A stretch of DNA of 10,034 nucleotides, taken from contig CAMAMD010000045.1 in NCBI GenBank assembly GCA_945836785.1, forward strand, positions 1 through 10,034, given 5' to 3'. The notes under the pieces are model-generated. The model was not told where the DNA came from and ran no database searches. It worked only from the letters and a program-made list of their open reading frames with translations. The translations under genes and the position numbers were made by a program. Source of the stretch: an uncultured Clostridium sp. GTDB lineage: Bacteria; Bacillota_A; Clostridia; Lachnospirales; Lachnospiraceae. Within the stretch, counting starts at the first letter, position 1. Each line of letters starts with the position of its first letter. Shown piece after piece: positions 7,725-10,034 of the stretch.

Positions 7725-8519
7725 TTATGCATTACGTTCCGTCGTTTTATTACAAAATGCAATTACCTGTTCATAAGGCATATCGCCGCCAAAAATATCC
7801 AGTGCACTGCCTACCGTAACATCTATATGATTTCTGCCAAGCATTCTCAATTGTTCCAAATCCCGAAAAGAGCCCACGCCTCCGGCGTAGGTCATGGGAA
7901 TTTTATTCCATTTTCCAAGCAGACCCGCAAGCTCGGTTTCTATACCTCTCGCTTTACCTTCCACATCCACCGCATGAATCAGATATTCTGCACAATACTC
8001 CGATAACAAATCCAGCGTATCATGTGTAACCGGAACATCCGTAAATTTCTGCCATCTGTCCGTTACAATATAATATGTATTTTCTTTTTTCCGACAGCTT
8101 AAATCGAGCACCAGCCGTTCCCGGCCAACCGCATGCGTCAACTCCCGCAACCGTTCAAAATCTATTCTGCCATCCCGAAACACGTAGGATGTTACAATCA
8201 CATGGGAAGCCCCCATGTCAAGAAATTTTTCTGCATTGGCTGCATTCACACCGCCTCCGAGCTGCAGACCGCCCGGATAAGCGGAAAGTGCCAGCCTGGC
8301 CTGCTCCAGATCGGCCTCATAATAATCACTGTTTGGAGGATTTAAAATAATAATATGTCCGCCCGTAATTCCGCTTTTTCGGTACATCCTTGCATAAAAA
8401 TCGCCTTTTAGCTCCGAAACAAAATTATCTGTTGCACAGTCTGCCTCATCCCGCAGACTGCCTCCCACAATCTGTTTCACCGCTCCGTTATGTATGTCAA
8501 TACATGGACGAAACCGCAT
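7725..8519 (-). CDS. hisA: Eukaryotic-type phosphoribosylformimino-AICAR-ribotide isomerase (HisA/HIS6-like)
   Basis: A (beta/alpha)8 isomerase predicted to convert ProFAR to PRFAR, the fourth step of histidine biosynthesis, in the cytoplasm. The 264-residue sequence resembles the yeast HIS6/plant branch rather than classical bacterial HisA. Matching blocks are CIDIHNGAVKQIVGG (6-20), LQLGGGVN (85-92), VIVTSYVF (107-114), LVLDLSCRK (136-144), YLIHAVDVEG (179-188), YAGGV (211-215) and VGSALDIFGG (236-245). Asp8 and Asp139 are the likely acid/base pair; the GGG, AGG and GS turns should bind the two phosphates. The frame is open to an ATG at 8540, but ATG 8519 has GAGAGG 8 nt upstream and begins at the family N-terminus, so I use it. 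No other his gene is nearby. It is first in the operon, under the promoter at 8562-8590, and its stop is 33 nt before the cellulase. A divergent isomerase on another substrate is possible, but the motif conservation argues for true HisA activity. Confidence 0.9.
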   Translation of the reverse strand: MRFRPCIDIHNGAVKQIVGGSLRDEADCATDNFVSELKGDFYARMYRKSGITGGHIIILNPPNSDYYEADLEQARLALSAYPGGLQLGGGVNAANAEKFLDMGASHVIVTSYVFRDGRIDFERLRELTHAVGRERLVLDLSCRKKENTYYIVTDRWQKFTDVPVTHDTLDLLSEYCAEYLIHAVDVEGKARGIETELAGLLGKWNKIPMTYAGGVGSFRDLEQLRMLGRNHIDVTVGSALDIFGGDMPYEQVIAFCNKTTERNA

Positions 8520-8533
8520 GTGTATTTCCTCTC
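8520..8533 (-). promoter_or_regulatory. Ribosome binding site of the hisA-like gene
   Basis: On the minus strand GAGAGG (8533-8528) is 8 nt from ATG 8519. The alternative ATG at 8540 has no such site and would leave a leader of only about 15 nt from the predicted transcription start. This decides the start codon. Confidence 0.7.
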
Positions 8534-8561
8534 TTTCCATGCCATTTGGCTCATTGTGCTC

Positions 8562-8590
8562 AGTATACCATAGAAAAAATTGTTATTCAA
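8562..8590 (-). promoter_or_regulatory. Extended -10 promoter for the minus-strand operon
   Basis: The minus strand has TTGAAT (8590-8585), a 17 bp spacer, then TATACT (8567-8562) preceded by TGG, making TGn-TATACT, an extended -10. This matches housekeeping sigma-A consensus well. Transcription should start near 8555, about 36 nt before ATG 8519. No operator, riboswitch or T-box structure is visible in the short leader. It is the only good promoter I found for the four-gene set. Confidence 0.7.
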
Positions 8591-8602
8591 CCGATTTCCC
8601 AC

Positions 8603-8632
8603 TTTACGGCTCCGCTTTGCCAATGCTATACT
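8603..8632 (+). promoter_or_regulatory. Extended -10 promoter for the AAA ATPase gene
   Basis: The plus strand has TTTACG (8603-8608), an 18 bp spacer and TATACT (8627-8632) preceded by TGC, again an extended -10. The expected transcription start is near 8640, giving a leader of about 70 nt before ATG 8713. The -35 matches consensus at only 4 of 6 positions. It is back-to-back with the minus-strand promoter; the two -35 boxes are 12 bp apart. Confidence 0.55.
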
Positions 8633-8712
8633 TAGTTAATATGAGAAAAGATATCAGAGCAATATAAAACACATTAATATAAAAACAGAAACATGAGAAA
8701 GGACGTTTTGCG

Positions 8713-10034
8713 ATGAATTCAAATCTTAAACAGGAGCTAAACGATTGTTATATGTATGGTGAGATAATCTGCCAGCAGGGCTTTGGACCGGAAACGGATA
8801 TTACGATGCAGGAAATGATTCAATTTGATCTGCTCCAATTTCTTGCCTATCTTCTGGACACGGAACACGGCTCCATGTATCCGGAGATTTCTTTTATCTA
8901 CGAATACCTCGGAAAATATTTTACACTGGATAAACTCATAAAATTTAAAGAGGAGAGAACAGGGGATGCTGCTTTTCTGCAAACTGTTCCCCGCTCTGTC
9001 ACATATTTTGCAAAGGCAGATTTGTCCGGGAAATCCGCATATACAACAAAAGGCTTTTCAAAATCGAGAAACCTGCTTAATCTTTACAATCTTCTGGGGC
9101 AGGAATTTATTGCCTGCAACAACCATGTATCCGACAAAGAACTTGAACATTTAACTACCTACTCCACAATTATCGAGAACTACCTGCGAAAACTCAAGCT
9201 TTACGAGCCGGGGCAGGGACCTATCATCGGAAATACCACACCAAAAGGTACATCTGTTTCCTCATCAGCTGCTTCCGGTAAAACCCAGGCATCCCTCGAT
9301 GCCATGAAAGGGAAATTAAACCCTGAAGAAATACCGGAGGAAGACGTTAAGCTGGAGGATCTGCTTCGGGAATTAAACGAACTGACTGGATTGGAAAATG
9401 TAAAAAAAGAAATTAAAAGTCTGATTAATTTGCTCAAAGTGAAGAAGCTGCGAGAAGAACGCGGTATGAAGCAGCCTACCATGTCCCTGCACATGGTATT
9501 TTCCGGGAATCCGGGTACAGGAAAAACCACTGTAGCAAGACTGCTTGCAAAAATATATAAATGCCTCGGTGTGCTTCCGGGCGGGCAACTGGTAGAAGTA
9601 GACCGTTCCAACCTGGTGGAGGGCTATGTCGGTCAAACAGCAATCAAGACAAAGGAAGTCGTTGAAACTGCACTGGGCGGTGTTTTATTTATCGATGAAG
9701 CCTACACACTGACAGCCGGTAAAGATGGAAAGGACTTTGGTCAGGAGGCTGTCGATACACTGCTTAAGATGATGGAGGATCACCGCGATAATCTGATTGT
9801 GATTGTTGCAGGATACACAGATCTTATGGAAGAGTTCGTAAACTCCAACCCGGGGCTTCGTTCCCGTTTCAACAAATATATTTTCTTCGAGGACTATACC
9901 GGTGAAGAGCTGTACGAAATATTTATGTCCATGTGCAAAAAGCAGGATTATATTCCAAACGATTCAGGGTGCAAATATGCCAAAGAGTATTTGGAAGACC
10001 GTGCAAACAACCATGATGAAAATTTTGCCAATGC
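8713..10034 (+). CDS. CbxX/CfqX (SpoVK-like) AAA+ ATPase, 3' end beyond the window
   Basis: A partial gene; 440 complete codons are in the window with no stop. ATG 8713 follows AAGGA by 9 nt. Residues about 1-160 are predicted helical and match no family I can name; the stretch FLAYLLDTEHGSMYPEISFI (44-63) is faintly like a TerB-type helical bundle. A polar Ser/Thr/Gly-rich linker covers about 170-195. The AAA+ module starts at about 215 (LNELTGLENVKKEI) and contains Walker A GNPGTGKT (265-272), Walker B LFIDEA (325-330), a sensor region IVIVAGYTD (362-370) and NPGLRSRF (379-386), whose arginines (Arg383, Arg385) are candidate arginine fingers. This arrangement is the CbxX/CfqX family, which includes the Rubisco activase CbbX, sporulation SpoVK and type VII secretion EccA. 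All are hexameric remodelling ATPases; the client here is unknown. It is divergent from the cellulase operon, so any functional link rests on the shared promoter region only. Confidence 0.92.
   Translation, partial: MNSNLKQELNDCYMYGEIICQQGFGPETDITMQEMIQFDLLQFLAYLLDTEHGSMYPEISFIYEYLGKYFTLDKLIKFKEERTGDAAFLQTVPRSVTYFAKADLSGKSAYTTKGFSKSRNLLNLYNLLGQEFIACNNHVSDKELEHLTTYSTIIENYLRKLKLYEPGQGPIIGNTTPKGTSVSSSAASGKTQASLDAMKGKLNPEEIPEEDVKLEDLLRELNELTGLENVKKEIKSLINLLKVKKLREERGMKQPTMSLHMVFSGNPGTGKTTVARLLAKIYKCLGVLPGGQLVEVDRSNLVEGYVGQTAIKTKEVVETALGGVLFIDEAYTLTAGKDGKDFGQEAVDTLLKMMEDHRDNLIVIVAGYTDLMEEFVNSNPGLRSRFNKYIFFEDYTGEELYEIFMSMCKKQDYIPNDSGCKYAKEYLEDRANNHDENFAN

Noticed and set aside
8541..8712. Riboswitch or T-box leader in the divergent intergenic region
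   Set aside because: The predicted leaders are about 36 and 70 nt and show no T-box motif, conserved aptamer or terminator/antiterminator pair.
9201..9636. Minus-strand open frames of 136 and 87 codons opposite the AAA ATPase
   Set aside because: They lie wholly antisense to the conserved AAA+ motifs, are Ser/Phe-rich and have no ribosome site. They are shadows of the plus-strand gene.

Overview
The window looks like a chromosomal segment of an anaerobic Firmicute, most likely a Lachnospiraceae-type gut or rumen Clostridium relative. This is an inference from moderately AT-rich DNA, strong AGGAGG-type ribosome binding sites, extended -10 promoters, a cell-anchored GH9 cellulase, a SpoVK/CbbX-like AAA ATPase and a YfhO-type membrane protein. 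No marker gene fixes the genus.

Layout. Positions 1-490 hold no gene. They contain two large nested palindromes (A, about 26-183; B, 242-487). These share one conserved ~80 bp core in opposite orientations, but each has its own unrelated, nearly perfectly self-complementary outer arms. Palindrome B carries an additional 21 bp perfect terminator-like hairpin at its apex and starts 3 nt after the stop codon of the first gene. From 491 to 8519 four genes lie on the minus strand with short gaps and no visible terminator between them. In transcription order they are a eukaryotic-type HisA isomerase (8519-7725), a lipoprotein GH9 cellulase with CBM-like and Ig-like N-terminal domains (7691-5400), a GtrA-YfhO fusion membrane protein (5386-2354) and a membrane-bound hybrid histidine kinase (2260 or 2329 down to 491). 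A good minus-strand promoter (TTGAAT-17 bp-TATACT with extended -10) sits just upstream of the HisA gene, so this is probably one operon ending at palindrome B. Between 8541 and 8712 is a divergent promoter region. From 8713 to the window end runs a plus-strand CbxX/CfqX-family AAA+ ATPase, cut off by the window edge.

How the genes fit together. The cellulase and the GtrA-YfhO protein both act outside the cytoplasmic membrane: one should cleave beta-glucan at the cell surface, the other should flip and/or transfer a lipid-linked sugar onto a surface polymer or protein. The hybrid kinase is the only signalling protein in the set and has no DNA-binding output, so a partner regulator must be elsewhere. 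The histidine-biosynthesis isomerase is out of place functionally. Its sequence matches the eukaryotic (yeast HIS6-like) branch rather than ordinary bacterial HisA. The most unusual non-coding signal is the nested palindrome pair; the most unusual protein architecture is the GtrA-YfhO fusion.
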